A DNA stretch of 64,000 nucleotides from Nostoc sp. CHAB 5824 (GTDB taxonomy: Bacteria > Cyanobacteriota > Cyanobacteriia > Cyanobacteriales > Nostocaceae): the NCBI RefSeq assembly GCF_020829665.1, contig NZ_JAIVFT010000001.1, positions 496,001 through 560,000 on the forward strand, read 5' to 3'. The notes under the pieces are model-generated. The model was not told the origin of the DNA and searched no databases. It was given only the letters and a program-made list of their open reading frames with translations. A program made the position numbers and the translations under genes. Below, one piece after another: positions 52,201 to 62,700 of the stretch (position 1 is its first letter; each line of letters opens with the position of its first letter).

Positions 52201-54124
52201 AGCTTTATCTGCACTGGGATTAACAGAAACTGTTGCAGACCCCATTTTAGAAGCACCATTGCCAGCACCTGCAACCACATTGCCCACTTTGGTAGCGCAT
52301 GAAGTTCATACAAATGGATCTGCACCTCAGATTTCTTCCCAACCTGCTGCATCTAGTTTCCTAGAAACTGTGATTAATCAGCAGCTACAAATCATGACCC
52401 AGCAATTGGCGCTATTGGGTAACAACAGTCAATCTCTAACAATTCCAGTTGTACCTGCGGCGACATCTCAAAATAATGGTGTCAAGCCACAAAACGCTGT
52501 ATCTATCCCAGCTACTCAAACGGGTAAAGAATCAGCATCGGTAGATACAGAGTCAAATGGTGCTAAAAAACCATTTGGTGCGGCTGCTCGAATTGAAAAG
52601 ACCCAGACTAAAACTCTGACAGCCCAACAACGCACTCATCTAGACAAAATTATCCAAAGATATACAAAACGGACTCAAAAATCCAAAGAATATACCCAAT
52701 CTCATCGCCCTTATTTGGCAGATCCAAGAACTGTTTCTGGGTTTAATCCGACGATGAAAGAGATGGTTTACCCCATCGTGGTGTCTCGTTCATCTGGTTC
52801 TAAACTTTGGGATGTTGATGGCAATGAATATGTCGATTTAAGCAATGGCTTTGGCTTGAATTTGTTTGGTTGGTCGCCACCTTTCATTACCGAAGCAATT
52901 GAAGCACAACTCAAACTCGGCATGGAAATTGGCCCGCAAACTCCCTTGGTTGGAGAAGTGGCAAAGCTAATGTGTGAGTTGACCAACTTTGACCGAGCAG
53001 CCTTTTGCAACACAGGTTCGGAAGCGGTTCTGGGAGCGATGCGGATGGCACGCACCATCACAGGGCGTAACTTAATCGCCATCTTTTCTGGGGCTTATCA
53101 CGGTATTTTGGATGAAGTAATTGTTCGGGGTACAAAGAAACTCCGGTCAATTCCTGCTGCTCCTGGTATCCCACCCGAAATGGTAGAAAACATTTTGGTG
53201 GTGGACTACGATTCACCTGAGTCTCTAGAAATCCTCAGAAATCGGGCTGATGAGTTAGCAGCAGTGATGGTGGAATCTGTACAAAGCCGTCGCCCTGAAT
53301 ACCAGCCCAAGGAATTCCTCCAACAATTGCGTGATTTTACTCAGGAAGCTGGTATTGCCCTGATTTTTGATGAAATTGTTACCGGATTCAGAATTCATCC
53401 AGGTGGCGCTCAAGCACATTTCGGTATAAAGGCAGACATAGCAACCTACGGCAAGATTGTGGGCGGTGGGCTACCAATTGGAGTCATTGCTGGCAAATCG
53501 CAATATATGGATGCTCTAGACGGTGGGTTTTGGCAGTTTGGGGATGACTCCGTTCCAGAGGTAGGCGTGACTTACTTTGCCGGTACCTTTGTCCGCCATC
53601 CCCTAGCGCTAGCAGCAGCCAAAGCAGTACTTCAGCATTTGCTCCATTGTGGCCCCAGCTTGCAGCAAAATCTCAATGCAAGAACCGATAAGTTTGTAGC
53701 GGAACTTATGGGCTATTTCCAACAAGTTCAAGCACCTTTCACAGCCTATAATTTCGGCTCCCTGTTCATGGTGAAGTCTGCACCAGAGTTCCCCTACGGA
53801 GATTTGCTATTTTACTTGCTGCGGGATAAGGGAGTGCATACTTGGGATCATCGTCCTTGCTTCTTGACCACAGCACATTCCGAAGCCGATCTGGCTTTCG
53901 TGATGGCAGCGTTTAAAGAAAGTATTGCCGAAATGCAGTCTGCTGGCTTCTTGTCTGCACCGACTATAGAAGTCACAAACCGCGAAGTTACCAATAACAG
54001 CCTACGCAATCATCCTCCGCAACCTGATGCCAAATTAGGACGAGATCCCCAAGGGAACCCCGCCTGGTATATCCCCGATACCGAGCGACCAGGCAAATAT
54101 CTACAAGTTGCCAGTGTTTCCTGA
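49208..54124 (+). CDS. Hybrid type I PKS: KS-AT-ACP-aminotransferase
   Basis: 1638 aa. KS (15-440): Cys near 184 in VNTACSTSL, His in EAHGTATPLGD and KSNVGHLVAAAG. AT (540-840): FPGQGSQY, Ser near 633 in GHSIGEF, and HAFH near the C-terminal part, the malonyl-CoA pattern. ACP (915-985): EMGLDSLSLTQV. No KR, DH, ER or methyltransferase. A class III PLP aminotransferase (about 1150-1590) has NTGSEAVLGAMRMAR, GAYHG, IFDEIVTGFR and the likely PLP Lys in TYGKIVGGGLPIG near 1416. It would turn the beta-keto group into a beta-amine, as in McyE, MycA and related synthases. The end GRDPQGNPAWYIPDTERPGK is the linker that usually joins such an aminotransferase to a condensation domain. Confidence 0.93.
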   Translation: MVNMQASDNQDPIDGVAIIGMVGKFPGAENVDEFWRNLCEGLESTTFFQDEELDPSIDPNLCKDPSYIKARGIIPGGETFDAAFFGINPLEAVVMDPQSRVFLELAYEALENAGYESESFEGLIGLYAGCGQNTYFANHISGRMEIVDRIGEFQTMLANEKDFLTTRAAYKLNLKGPAVSVNTACSTSLVAVIQACQALTSYQCDLALSGGVSMTTPQNSGYVAQEGSMLSGDGHCRPFDASAQGTMFNNGAGVVVLKRLEDALHDGDRIYAVIRGSGINNDGADKVSFTAPSVDGQAEAVAMAQAYANFHPETISYIEAHGTATPLGDPIEIEALTQAFRVHTDAKQFCAIGSLKSNVGHLVAAAGVAGLIKTALALHHKKIPPSLNFEAPNPKIDFANSPFYVNTKLAEWSEGETLRRAGVSSFGVGGTNAHIVLEEAPQIQSSGSSRPQQLLLLSAKTSQALEAATANLQQHLQYNAEINLADVAYTLQRGRKAFNYRRSIVCHDITDAIAALQSLDANQVNTRHTEIRNPAVVFMFPGQGSQYVNMGLNLYNRESVFQEVVDQCAEILKPLLGRDLREIMYPAPSDHETAVISLRQTCFTQPALFVIEYALAQLWQSWGVKPQGMIGHSIGEFVAACIAGVFTLEDALMLVANRGRLMWELAEGAMLSVRLPAKQVEPRLTTELAIAAINGPSLCVVSGPTEAIAALQKQLEAEEVVCRHLHTSHAFHSPMMDSIIAPFAEVVRKVKLSPPQIPFVSTVTADWITTQQATDPMYWATHLRQTVRFAEGVQTLWQQPERLLLEVGPRITTTTLARQQAKDIKQQIAIASLGDNAENEAEWAALLKAIGQLWLAGVSIDWNNFYQRETRQRIPLPTYPFERQCFWIDPPPHPNRAATPKLSNPQLLEKTQTMTTSPQQKLIPLLKEIIEETSGLEIVSVDDSTTFLEMGLDSLSLTQVGLALKKKFQVKVTLRQLLEICPNLGTLADLINQALSPEALSALGLTETVADPILEAPLPAPATTLPTLVAHEVHTNGSAPQISSQPAASSFLETVINQQLQIMTQQLALLGNNSQSLTIPVVPAATSQNNGVKPQNAVSIPATQTGKESASVDTESNGAKKPFGAAARIEKTQTKTLTAQQRTHLDKIIQRYTKRTQKSKEYTQSHRPYLADPRTVSGFNPTMKEMVYPIVVSRSSGSKLWDVDGNEYVDLSNGFGLNLFGWSPPFITEAIEAQLKLGMEIGPQTPLVGEVAKLMCELTNFDRAAFCNTGSEAVLGAMRMARTITGRNLIAIFSGAYHGILDEVIVRGTKKLRSIPAAPGIPPEMVENILVVDYDSPESLEILRNRADELAAVMVESVQSRRPEYQPKEFLQQLRDFTQEAGIALIFDEIVTGFRIHPGGAQAHFGIKADIATYGKIVGGGLPIGVIAGKSQYMDALDGGFWQFGDDSVPEVGVTYFAGTFVRHPLALAAAKAVLQHLLHCGPSLQQNLNARTDKFVAELMGYFQQVQAPFTAYNFGSLFMVKSAPEFPYGDLLFYLLRDKGVHTWDHRPCFLTTAHSEADLAFVMAAFKESIAEMQSAGFLSAPTIEVTNREVTNNSLRNHPPQPDAKLGRDPQGNPAWYIPDTERPGKYLQVASVS

Positions 54125-54158
54125 AGTGGGGGTAGTAAATATTTAGTAAAAAATTGAT

Positions 54159-55172
54159 ATGTCACTAGCAAATTCATCTTATAGGCAGCTAGATTTGCTT
54201 GCTCCCACCCAGAAATTTCCTACTCCTATTATCAAGGCTGACACACCAGAATTTCGTGAGGAATTCAACCTTTCATCATTTATGTTTTCGCACAACCTGG
54301 CAGGACATCCCTTATTTGAGATTCCCCGCTTGGTTGAACTAGCAAATACTATTTTGGCTGAAGGTGAACCTGCAAAAGTTACTTGTCAACTAGGTCAAAT
54401 CCCAGTCAACCTAAAATGGTCAGAAGTACCGCGTAAAGATCAAGTTTTAGAAGCGATCGCCCGTATTGAAGAATCAGGTTCTTGGGTATTGCTTAAAAGC
54501 GTCCAGCTTGACCCCGAATACAACATCCTACTAGACCAGATTGTAGTAGAACTGGAAGAACTGACAGGCGTACCTTTACGAAAAGAAATCACTTGGCTGG
54601 ATGCTTATATCTTTATCGCCTCTCCCCATTCAGTCACTCCTTATCACATTGACCATGAATCAAACTTTTTATTTCAGATTCATGGCGATAAGGATATGAA
54701 CCTCTTCAATCCACGCGATCGCTCAATCCTGACCGAGAAAGAGATTGAACATTATTACATTGGACAGTTGGATTCCGCGAATTATACAGATGAGAAACAA
54801 ACAAAAGCTAGTGTTTATCATTTAACTCCAGGTAAAGCAGTTCACCATCCCGTTCTAGCACCTCATTGGGTGAAAAACGGTAGTAATGTTTCTGTTTCTC
54901 TCAGTATCAACTTCTGTATGCAATCATTCGATTTACAAGCCAGGGTTTATCAAATCAACCATTACCTCCGAAAGTTAGGTTTAGAACCGACTCCACCAGG
55001 TCAATCTGCAATAAAAGATTACGCCAAAATATTGGCATTGGGAATTTTATCTAAGCGCCAACCAAAAAATAAATTTGAGTTACTACGTTCAGGAGTAACA
55101 AAGTTGAATTATTTAGAAAAATCAGCAATAAAGTTAAAGGAATTTGTTTCATCGTTAGTTACATTCAGTTAA
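54159..55172 (+). CDS. Cupin/JmjC-like Fe(II) 2-oxoglutarate-dependent oxygenase
   Basis: 337 aa. The metal site is seen as HIDHE in TPYHIDHESNFLFQIHGDKD (near residue 162) and a distal His in PGKAVHHPVLAPHWVKNG (near 228), followed by SVSLSINF, a pattern of the cupin_8/JmjC-like hydroxylases. The DKDMNLFNPRDR stretch fits the strand that holds 2-oxoglutarate. It is soluble, with a helical C-terminal region after 255. Its place between the PKS and the next NRPS suggests it hydroxylates the growing chain or a precursor. Spacings of 34 and 54 bp to its neighbours fit one operon. Confidence 0.8.
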   Translation: MSLANSSYRQLDLLAPTQKFPTPIIKADTPEFREEFNLSSFMFSHNLAGHPLFEIPRLVELANTILAEGEPAKVTCQLGQIPVNLKWSEVPRKDQVLEAIARIEESGSWVLLKSVQLDPEYNILLDQIVVELEELTGVPLRKEITWLDAYIFIASPHSVTPYHIDHESNFLFQIHGDKDMNLFNPRDRSILTEKEIEHYYIGQLDSANYTDEKQTKASVYHLTPGKAVHHPVLAPHWVKNGSNVSVSLSINFCMQSFDLQARVYQINHYLRKLGLEPTPPGQSAIKDYAKILALGILSKRQPKNKFELLRSGVTKLNYLEKSAIKLKEFVSSLVTFS

Positions 55173-55226
55173 CATATCCCCAATCTTGAGCAATTTTAAA
55201 AAAAGCTAGAACATCAAAGGTTTTTT

Positions 55227-58200
55227 ATGAGTTTATTACCCTTGAATTCGCAATCTGTATTAACTGCTGTTGATTTCGATCCATTTTCCGGTGGAGAGTT
55301 ATTATTAACTGCTCCTGCAACCGAATCTCAAAAAGAAATTTGGGCTTCTGTACAAATGGGAGACAGTGCCAATTGTGCTTATAACGAGTCCCAATCTCTG
55401 CGACTAAAAGGAAACCTTAATGTAGAAGCTTTCCAGTCTGCTGTGCAACAGTTAGTCCAACGTCATGAAGCGTTACGGACAACTTTTAGCACAGATGGTA
55501 ATACACTCTGCATTGTTGCCTCCCTGAGAATAGAAATCCCTATCATCGACCTTTCTGGACTGGAGTCACAGGAGCAAGAGACAAAAATAGCTAGTATCTT
55601 GCAACAAGAGGTAGAACAACCCTTTGATTTAGAACATGGCCCTCTATTTCGGGCAAAAATTGTCAAATTGCACCCGCAAGAGCATTTAACAATTTTGACT
55701 GCCCATCACATTATTTGCGATGGTTGGTCATGGGCAGTATTAATGCCAGATGTGGGTAAACTCTATTCTGGCTTGCAACAGGGTATTGTTCCTGAATTGG
55801 AAGAACCAGATCACTTTAGTGAGTATGCGACCTTGCAGGAAGAAGAGGCCCAAAGTCCAGAAGCGATCGCTATAGAACAATACTGGTTAGATCAATTCTC
55901 CGATTCTGTGCCTGTACTCGATTTCCCCAGCGATCGCCCTCGTCCATTATTTAGAACCTTTAACGCTGCCCGTGAAGATTGGCATTTAAATCCCGAACTA
56001 GTTGCCAACCTCAAACAACTAGGAACAAAACTCGGTTGTAGCTTTATGACTACAATCCTGTCAGGATTCGAGGTGTGGCTCCACCGTTTGACAGGACAAG
56101 ATGACCTGGTTGTAGGTATTTCCGCTGCCGGACAAGCTGCTTTAGGGCAATATAATCTTGTAGGACACTGCGTTAATTTATTACCATTGCGTAGCCGCAT
56201 CAATGGAGAAAAATCTTTTAGTGACTACTTGCGATCACGGCGATCGTCTGTATTAGATGCCTACGACCACCAACAATTTACCTTTGGCAGTCTGATCAAA
56301 AAATTAGTGTTTCCACGTGATTCTAGCCGTATTCCCTTAGTACCAATCACTTTTAATATCGATCAAGGCTTGGACGGAAACAGTTTGCCATTTGTAGGGC
56401 TGGAGGTAGAGTTTTTCTCCAATCCTCGCGCCTTTGAGAATTTTGAACTGTTTATCAATGCTACAGAATTGCGTGGTCAGCTTACCCTGGAATGTCAGTA
56501 CAACACCAATCTATTTGATGCTGATACTATCCGTCGCCGGATGGCAGAGTTTGAGACTCTTTTAGCAGGTATAGTTGCTAACCCCAATCAAATTATTGCC
56601 AAATTGCCAATCTTGCCAACAACTGAGCAACAGTTGTTAACAGCATGGAACAATACTCAAACAGCTTATCCTGAAGATAAATCCATTCACCAGTTGTTTG
56701 AAACTCAAGTTGAGGAAACACCAGATGCGATCGCTGTTGTGTTTCAAAATCAACAACTGACTTATGTGGAACTTGACCAGCGTGCTAATCAGTTTGCTCA
56801 TCATCTCCAAACCTTAGGAGTCAAGCCTGGAGTGCTAGTTGGCATCTCTTTGGAACGGTCAATAGAAATAGCGATCGCTCTGCTAGGTGTACTCAAGGCA
56901 GGTGGTGCTTATGTCCCCTTAGACCCCACCTATCCCAAAGAGCGCTTGACTTTCATGCTTGATGATGCTCAAGTGTCTGTGTTACTTACTCAAGCCAACC
57001 TACTTGATTTATTACCAGACAATCAGGTGGAAGTGGTTTGTTTGGACACAGATGGAGAAAAAATTGCCCATTATCCAACTCACAAACCTGCTTACCTAGC
57101 AAATGCTGAGAATCTAGCTTACGTCATCTACACTTCCGGCTCCACAGGAACGCCCAAGGGAGTAAAAGTTTCTCACCAAAATGTTGTCAACCTCCTCGAA
57201 AGTATGCGTGAGCAACCAGGGTTGACACAGCAAGATATTCTGCTATCTGTCACCACTCTCTCCTTTGATATTGCCGTTCTGGAAATATTCCTACCGTTAA
57301 TCGTGGGGGCAACTACTCTGATAGTCAGCCGTGAGGTGGCTACAGATGGAGAGAAACTGCTCAAAACTCTCAACCATTCAGGAGCAACAGTTATGCAGGC
57401 CACTCCTGCAACCTGGCGATTACTGCTGGCGGCTGGCTGGCAAGGTTCCAAACAACTCAAGATTCTGTGCGGTGGAGAAGCGTTACCACCTACTTTAGCC
57501 AAGGAACTGGTGAATCGTGCCTACAGTGTTTGGAATATGTACGGGCCAACCGAAACAACGATCTGGTCTACCTGCTATCAGATTCAAGCAGATGGAATCC
57601 CCCTAATTGGTCAGCCCATTGCCAATACTGAAATTTATCTATTGGATGCTTACCAACAGCCCGTGCCTGTGGGAGTTCCTGGTGAACTTTATATTGGTGG
57701 TGCAGGTGTAGCGCTGGGTTATTTGAATAGACCTGAGCTAACTACAGAAAGGTTTATTTCCAACCCATTCAGCCAAGAATTTAATGCTCGGCTCTATAGA
57801 ACAGGTGACTTAGTTCGTTATCGCGCCGATGGCTATCTTGAGTATCTGCAACGAATTGACAATCAGTTGAAAATTCGCGGTTTTCGGATTGAATTGGGTG
57901 AAATTGAAACGGTAATGCTTCAACATCCTGCTGTGAAAGAAGCCGTCGTTGTTGTGCGAGAAGATATCCCAGATGAGAAAACTTTAGTCGGTTATCTAGT
58001 TCCAAAAACACCATCTGAAGTTGAGTCTTCAGCAGACTCTACTAGCAGTACTCAACATATCCAAGCTTGGAATCAAAGGTGGGATTTATTATATGAATCA
58101 GGTTTAAAGAATGCCTCACCAGAATCTTTACAAGACCAAACATTAGGCGATGCCGCCATTATCAAGCAGTTAAGTAATCAAGATAATTTTGAAGAGCAAG

Positions 58201-59762
58201 TCCAAGAGTGGCTAGACCAAACTGTAGAACGGATTCTCGGTCTGCAACCCAGTCGAGTGATGGAAATTGGTTGTGGAACGGGTCAAATTCTACTAGAAAT
58301 TGCTTCAAAATGCACATATTACTTGGGCACAGACTATGCTGCTTCAGCATTGCAAGAATTAGATAAGCAACTGCGAATATCTGAGAAAAAATTACCGGAA
58401 ATTGTTCTTGACCACCGAGCAGCAGATAATTTTCAAGGAATTGAGGCAGCTTCCTTCGACACAGTGATTATTCATTCTGTTGTACAGTATTTTCCAGATA
58501 TTAACTATTTACTGCAAGTCTTAAAAAATGCCGTTGAGGCAGTAAAACCGGGCGGTTGGATTTATGTCGGTGATGTCCAGAGCTATGGACTATTAGAAGC
58601 TTATCATACTGCCGAGCAACTAAAAAATTCATCCTCATCAATGTCAGTCGATAAACTGAGGAGCATTGCTGAGAATCGAGTTCGTAATGAAGATGAGCTA
58701 GTTGTTGATCCAGATTTATTTTATGCCCTGAAACAGTATATTCCAGCGATTGGGCATGTTGAGATAAAGCTGCGTCGTGGTCATATTTGGAATGAGACAA
58801 CCCAGTTTCACTATGATGTATTTTTGCACATTAAACCAGAAGCAACAACAGCTATTAAACCAACATGGCATGACTGGCTAGATGAAAATTTGACAGTAGC
58901 AGATGTGCAGCAAATTCTCGAAAAAACTCAGCCAGATTATTATTGCATCAAAAAAATTCCGAATGCTCGGATTCAGAAAGAAGTTCAAGCTTTGGCGTTA
59001 CTCAAAGCAGACAGCCAGTTACAAACTGTCGCAGATGTTATAAAAGCGTTAGAGAAGTTACCAGGGGGTATCGATCCAGAAAATCTCTGGGCTTTGGGTG
59101 AAAGTTTGCCCTACAACATAGACCTCAGATGGTCAAATACTGCTAAAGATGGCTATTTTGAGGCTGTTTTTACACGAATTTCTCTAAAAGAAGCACAGAC
59201 TGTTGTCATCGATTCGCAGACAGGTAATCAAATAAGGCCTCAGTCGTGGAGTGCTTATGCCAATAGCCCCATGCAGAAGCAGGCTGTAAATAATCAGCTA
59301 ATCCCACAATTACGCCAGTTCTTGAAGGAAAAGCTACCAAACTATATGGTGCCTACTACCTTTGTGACACTGGATGCGATGCCCCTTACTCCTAATGGCA
59401 AAGTGAATCGGAAGGCTCTACCAATACCCAATTTTGCTCGTCCAGAACTGGCAAAGAATTATGTTGCACCTCGCACCTTGGTTGAACAGCAGATTGCTAG
59501 CATTTGGGCGCAAGTCCTCAATTTAGAAAATATTGGCATTTACGACAACTTCTTTGAGTTAGGAGGACATTCAGTACTAGCGATTCAAGTCACTTCGCGG
59601 TTGCGTCAAACCTTTCAAGTAGAAATACCTTTACTCAACTTATTTGAAGTACCAACTGTAGCTGATTTAGCTGAACGAGTTGAAACGCTGCAATGGGCAG
59701 CGCAAAATTCCCAAGCTTCTCAGATCGAGACTATGAGCGATTACGAAGAGGGACAACTATGA
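55227..59762 (+). CDS. NRPS module: C-A(glycine code)-N-methyltransferase-PCP
   Basis: 1511 aa. C domain (about 30-455) with TAHHIICDGWSW, the HHxxxDG active site; its start (TESQKEIWASVQMGDSANCA) resembles C domains that accept PKS-derived chains. A domain (475-930): YTSGSTGTPKGVK, MYGPTETTIWS, YRTGDLVRYRADG. The pocket read by eye is D-I-L-Q-L-G-M-I-W-K, one change from the standard glycine code. Between A8 and A9 lies a SAM methyltransferase (about 950-1330) with VMEIGCGTGQILLEIA, the place typical of N-methyltransferases. A10 NGKVNRKAL and a PCP with NFFELGGHSVLAIQV (Ser near 1448) follow. Predicted unit: N-methylglycine (sarcosine). The stop overlaps the next start by 4 bp (ATGA). Confidence 0.93.
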   Translation: MSLLPLNSQSVLTAVDFDPFSGGELLLTAPATESQKEIWASVQMGDSANCAYNESQSLRLKGNLNVEAFQSAVQQLVQRHEALRTTFSTDGNTLCIVASLRIEIPIIDLSGLESQEQETKIASILQQEVEQPFDLEHGPLFRAKIVKLHPQEHLTILTAHHIICDGWSWAVLMPDVGKLYSGLQQGIVPELEEPDHFSEYATLQEEEAQSPEAIAIEQYWLDQFSDSVPVLDFPSDRPRPLFRTFNAAREDWHLNPELVANLKQLGTKLGCSFMTTILSGFEVWLHRLTGQDDLVVGISAAGQAALGQYNLVGHCVNLLPLRSRINGEKSFSDYLRSRRSSVLDAYDHQQFTFGSLIKKLVFPRDSSRIPLVPITFNIDQGLDGNSLPFVGLEVEFFSNPRAFENFELFINATELRGQLTLECQYNTNLFDADTIRRRMAEFETLLAGIVANPNQIIAKLPILPTTEQQLLTAWNNTQTAYPEDKSIHQLFETQVEETPDAIAVVFQNQQLTYVELDQRANQFAHHLQTLGVKPGVLVGISLERSIEIAIALLGVLKAGGAYVPLDPTYPKERLTFMLDDAQVSVLLTQANLLDLLPDNQVEVVCLDTDGEKIAHYPTHKPAYLANAENLAYVIYTSGSTGTPKGVKVSHQNVVNLLESMREQPGLTQQDILLSVTTLSFDIAVLEIFLPLIVGATTLIVSREVATDGEKLLKTLNHSGATVMQATPATWRLLLAAGWQGSKQLKILCGGEALPPTLAKELVNRAYSVWNMYGPTETTIWSTCYQIQADGIPLIGQPIANTEIYLLDAYQQPVPVGVPGELYIGGAGVALGYLNRPELTTERFISNPFSQEFNARLYRTGDLVRYRADGYLEYLQRIDNQLKIRGFRIELGEIETVMLQHPAVKEAVVVVREDIPDEKTLVGYLVPKTPSEVESSADSTSSTQHIQAWNQRWDLLYESGLKNASPESLQDQTLGDAAIIKQLSNQDNFEEQVQEWLDQTVERILGLQPSRVMEIGCGTGQILLEIASKCTYYLGTDYAASALQELDKQLRISEKKLPEIVLDHRAADNFQGIEAASFDTVIIHSVVQYFPDINYLLQVLKNAVEAVKPGGWIYVGDVQSYGLLEAYHTAEQLKNSSSSMSVDKLRSIAENRVRNEDELVVDPDLFYALKQYIPAIGHVEIKLRRGHIWNETTQFHYDVFLHIKPEATTAIKPTWHDWLDENLTVADVQQILEKTQPDYYCIKKIPNARIQKEVQALALLKADSQLQTVADVIKALEKLPGGIDPENLWALGESLPYNIDLRWSNTAKDGYFEAVFTRISLKEAQTVVIDSQTGNQIRPQSWSAYANSPMQKQAVNNQLIPQLRQFLKEKLPNYMVPTTFVTLDAMPLTPNGKVNRKALPIPNFARPELAKNYVAPRTLVEQQIASIWAQVLNLENIGIYDNFFELGGHSVLAIQVTSRLRQTFQVEIPLLNLFEVPTVADLAERVETLQWAAQNSQASQIETMSDYEEGQL

Positions 59763-62700
59763 AAACCATTCATGAGTTTTTATCAGAACTACGTCATCTA
59801 GATGTGAAATTATGGGTCGAAGGTAGTAACCTGCGCTATCGAGCTGCTAAGGAGAGTCTGACACCAGATTTGCTGACGCAGATGCGAGAACGGAAAGCAG
59901 AAATTTTAGAATTTCTTCTCCAAGCTAACTCTGCTGGTAGTAACAATCTTCCCCGTATATTACCTAACATCAGAGATGGCAAACTCCCGCTTTCTTTTGC
60001 TCAACAACGCTTATGGATTTTAGAGCAATTTGATCCTGGGAACTCTGTCTACAATATACCCCTAGCCTATCGCCTCACAGGTTCACTTAATGTTGCACTA
60101 CTGGAGCAATGTTTAGTTGAAATTGTCCGCCGCCACGAAATCCTACGAGTTACCTTTACATCCATAGATGGACAACCCAGCCAAGTCATATCTCCAGACA
60201 TAACCCTGAATCTGCCACTTGTCGATTTGAGTCAGTTGCCTCTAGAACAGCGAGAAATTGAAGACAAAAGACTAGCTGCCCACGAAGCTCAACAACCCTT
60301 CAATCTGGTGCAAGGGCCATTGTTCCGCTTTAAACTGTTACGCCTAGCTGAAAAGGAGCATGTGCTGCTCCTGATTCTGCATCATATTATTGCAGATGGC
60401 TGGTCTTCAGAGGTTTTCTTTCAGGAACTCACAGCACTTTATGAAGCTTTTGCTGCTGGCAAAACCTCACCATTGCCAGAATTATCTATCCAATATACTG
60501 ACTTCGTTCAATGGCAGCGTCAGTGGTTGCAAGGTGCAGTCCTAGAATCTCAGCTTGATTATTGGAAGCAGCAGCTAAGTGGCAACATACCTATACTAGA
60601 ACTGCCCAGCGATCGCCCACGCCCACCTGTGCAAACTTACTCTGGTGAAATCTGTCGCCAGATGCTACCGCAGGCGTTGACTGATGCCCTCAAGGCTATG
60701 AGTCAGCAGTCAGGGGTAACACTGTTCATGACTTTATTAGCAGCTTTCAAGGTATTGCTCCATCGCTATACAGGACAAGAGGATATTCTTGTTGGCTCCC
60801 CAATTGCCGGTCGCAACCAGGTAGAAACCGAAGGATTGATGGGTTTATTTGTCAATACCTTAGTAATGCGGACTGACCTTTCCGGCAATCCCAGTTTTCG
60901 GGAAATACTCGATCAAGTGCGTCAGGTAGCTTTAGGTGCTTATGACCACCAGGATTTACCTTTTGAAAAACTGGTGGAAGAACTCAAGCCGGAACGCGAT
61001 CGCAGTCATTCCCCACTGTTTCAAGTAATGTTCGCCATGAATCCCCCTTGGACAAAGGGAGCAGAGCGAGAACTACCAGGTTTGAAAATTGCCTCCACTT
61101 TTGGATACACCCATAGCGGCACGGCAAAATTGGATTTAACCCTGGTGATGCGGGATACAGGCAAAGGATTGAGAGCTTCCTTTGAATACAATACTGACTT
61201 ATTCGATGAAGCGACGATCGCGCGGATGCTTGGGCATTTCCAAACTTTACTAGAAAGTATTCTTGCTAATCCAGAGCAACGTATCTCAGAATTACCGTTA
61301 TTAACGCTAGCCGAACGGCAGCAGTTACTTGTAGAGTGGAACAATACTCAGACTGACTATCCTCGACAGGCTTGCATTCATCAACTGTTTGAGGCACAGG
61401 TCGAAAGTACACCCAATGCGGTAGCAGTAGTATTTGCAGGGCAACAACTAACATACCAACAGTTGAATGAACGAGCCAATCAGTTAGCACACCATTTACA
61501 AAGCCTGGGTGTAGGGCCAGACGTAATGGTGGGATTGTGTGCAGAGCGATCGTTTGAAATGGTAATCGGGTTACTGGGTATCCTCAAAGCAGGTGGAGCT
61601 TATGTTCCATTAGATCCAATGTACCCGCAAGAGCGCCTGAGCTTGATGTTAAAAGATGCTCAAGTGAAAATCTTGCTCACTCAACAACATCTGCTCGAAA
61701 AACTACCTCTGTGTGGAGCAAAGGTGGTTTATTTGGATAGTGATGCTGGAGCGATGTCTACGACGGGCTACGCCTACGCTCAACATAGTCAAGAGAATAC
61801 AGTTAGCCAAACTACCCCTGAAAACTTAGCTTATGTAATCTACACATCTGGTTCTACAGGCATCCCCAAAGGTGTTACTGTCTTACATCGAGGTGTCGTG
61901 CGCTTGGTCAAAGACACCAATTACATTAGTATAGGTGCAGAAAATGTATTTTTACAGTTAGCGCCCATATCCTTTGATGCTTCCACTTTTGAAATTTGGG
62001 GATGTTTGCTCAACGGCGCGAAGCTAGTGATCATGCCACCTCACGCATTATCGCTACAAGAATTAGCAGCAGCTCTGAAATATTACCGGATAACAATACT
62101 GTGGTTAACTGCTGGTCTTTTCAACCTGATGGTAGATGAGTATGTTGAGGACTTAAAACAAGTTCGGCAACTTTTAGCTGGCGGAGATGTTTTATCTGTC
62201 CCTCACATTCAAAAACTTTTGCAAGCAGGCGGAGATTGTCGCCTGATTAATGGCTATGGCCCAACGGAAAACACAACTTTTACTTGTTGCTATTCCCTAG
62301 ACAGCAATACCAAAATTAATGGTTCTATTCCTATTGGTCGCCCCATTTCCAATACACAAACTTACATACTAGATAACAACTTGCAGCCCGTCCCGATTGG
62401 TATACCAGGTGAGTTATATATTGGCGGTGATGGTTTAGCTAGGGGTTATCTCAATCAGCCAGAATTAACCACCGAAAAGTTTATTTCTAACCCTTTTAAA
62501 AATTCACAATCTGAATCAAAGCATCTGTATAAAACTGGCGATTTAACTCGTTATTTACCAGATGGCAATATTGAGTTTCTTGGACGTTTAGACCATCAAG
62601 TAAAAATTCGCGGTTTCCGCATTGAGTTGGGGGAAATTGAGACAATGCTGGGTCAACACCCAGCAGTACAGAAGAATGTCGCTGTTGTCAGAGAAGATGT

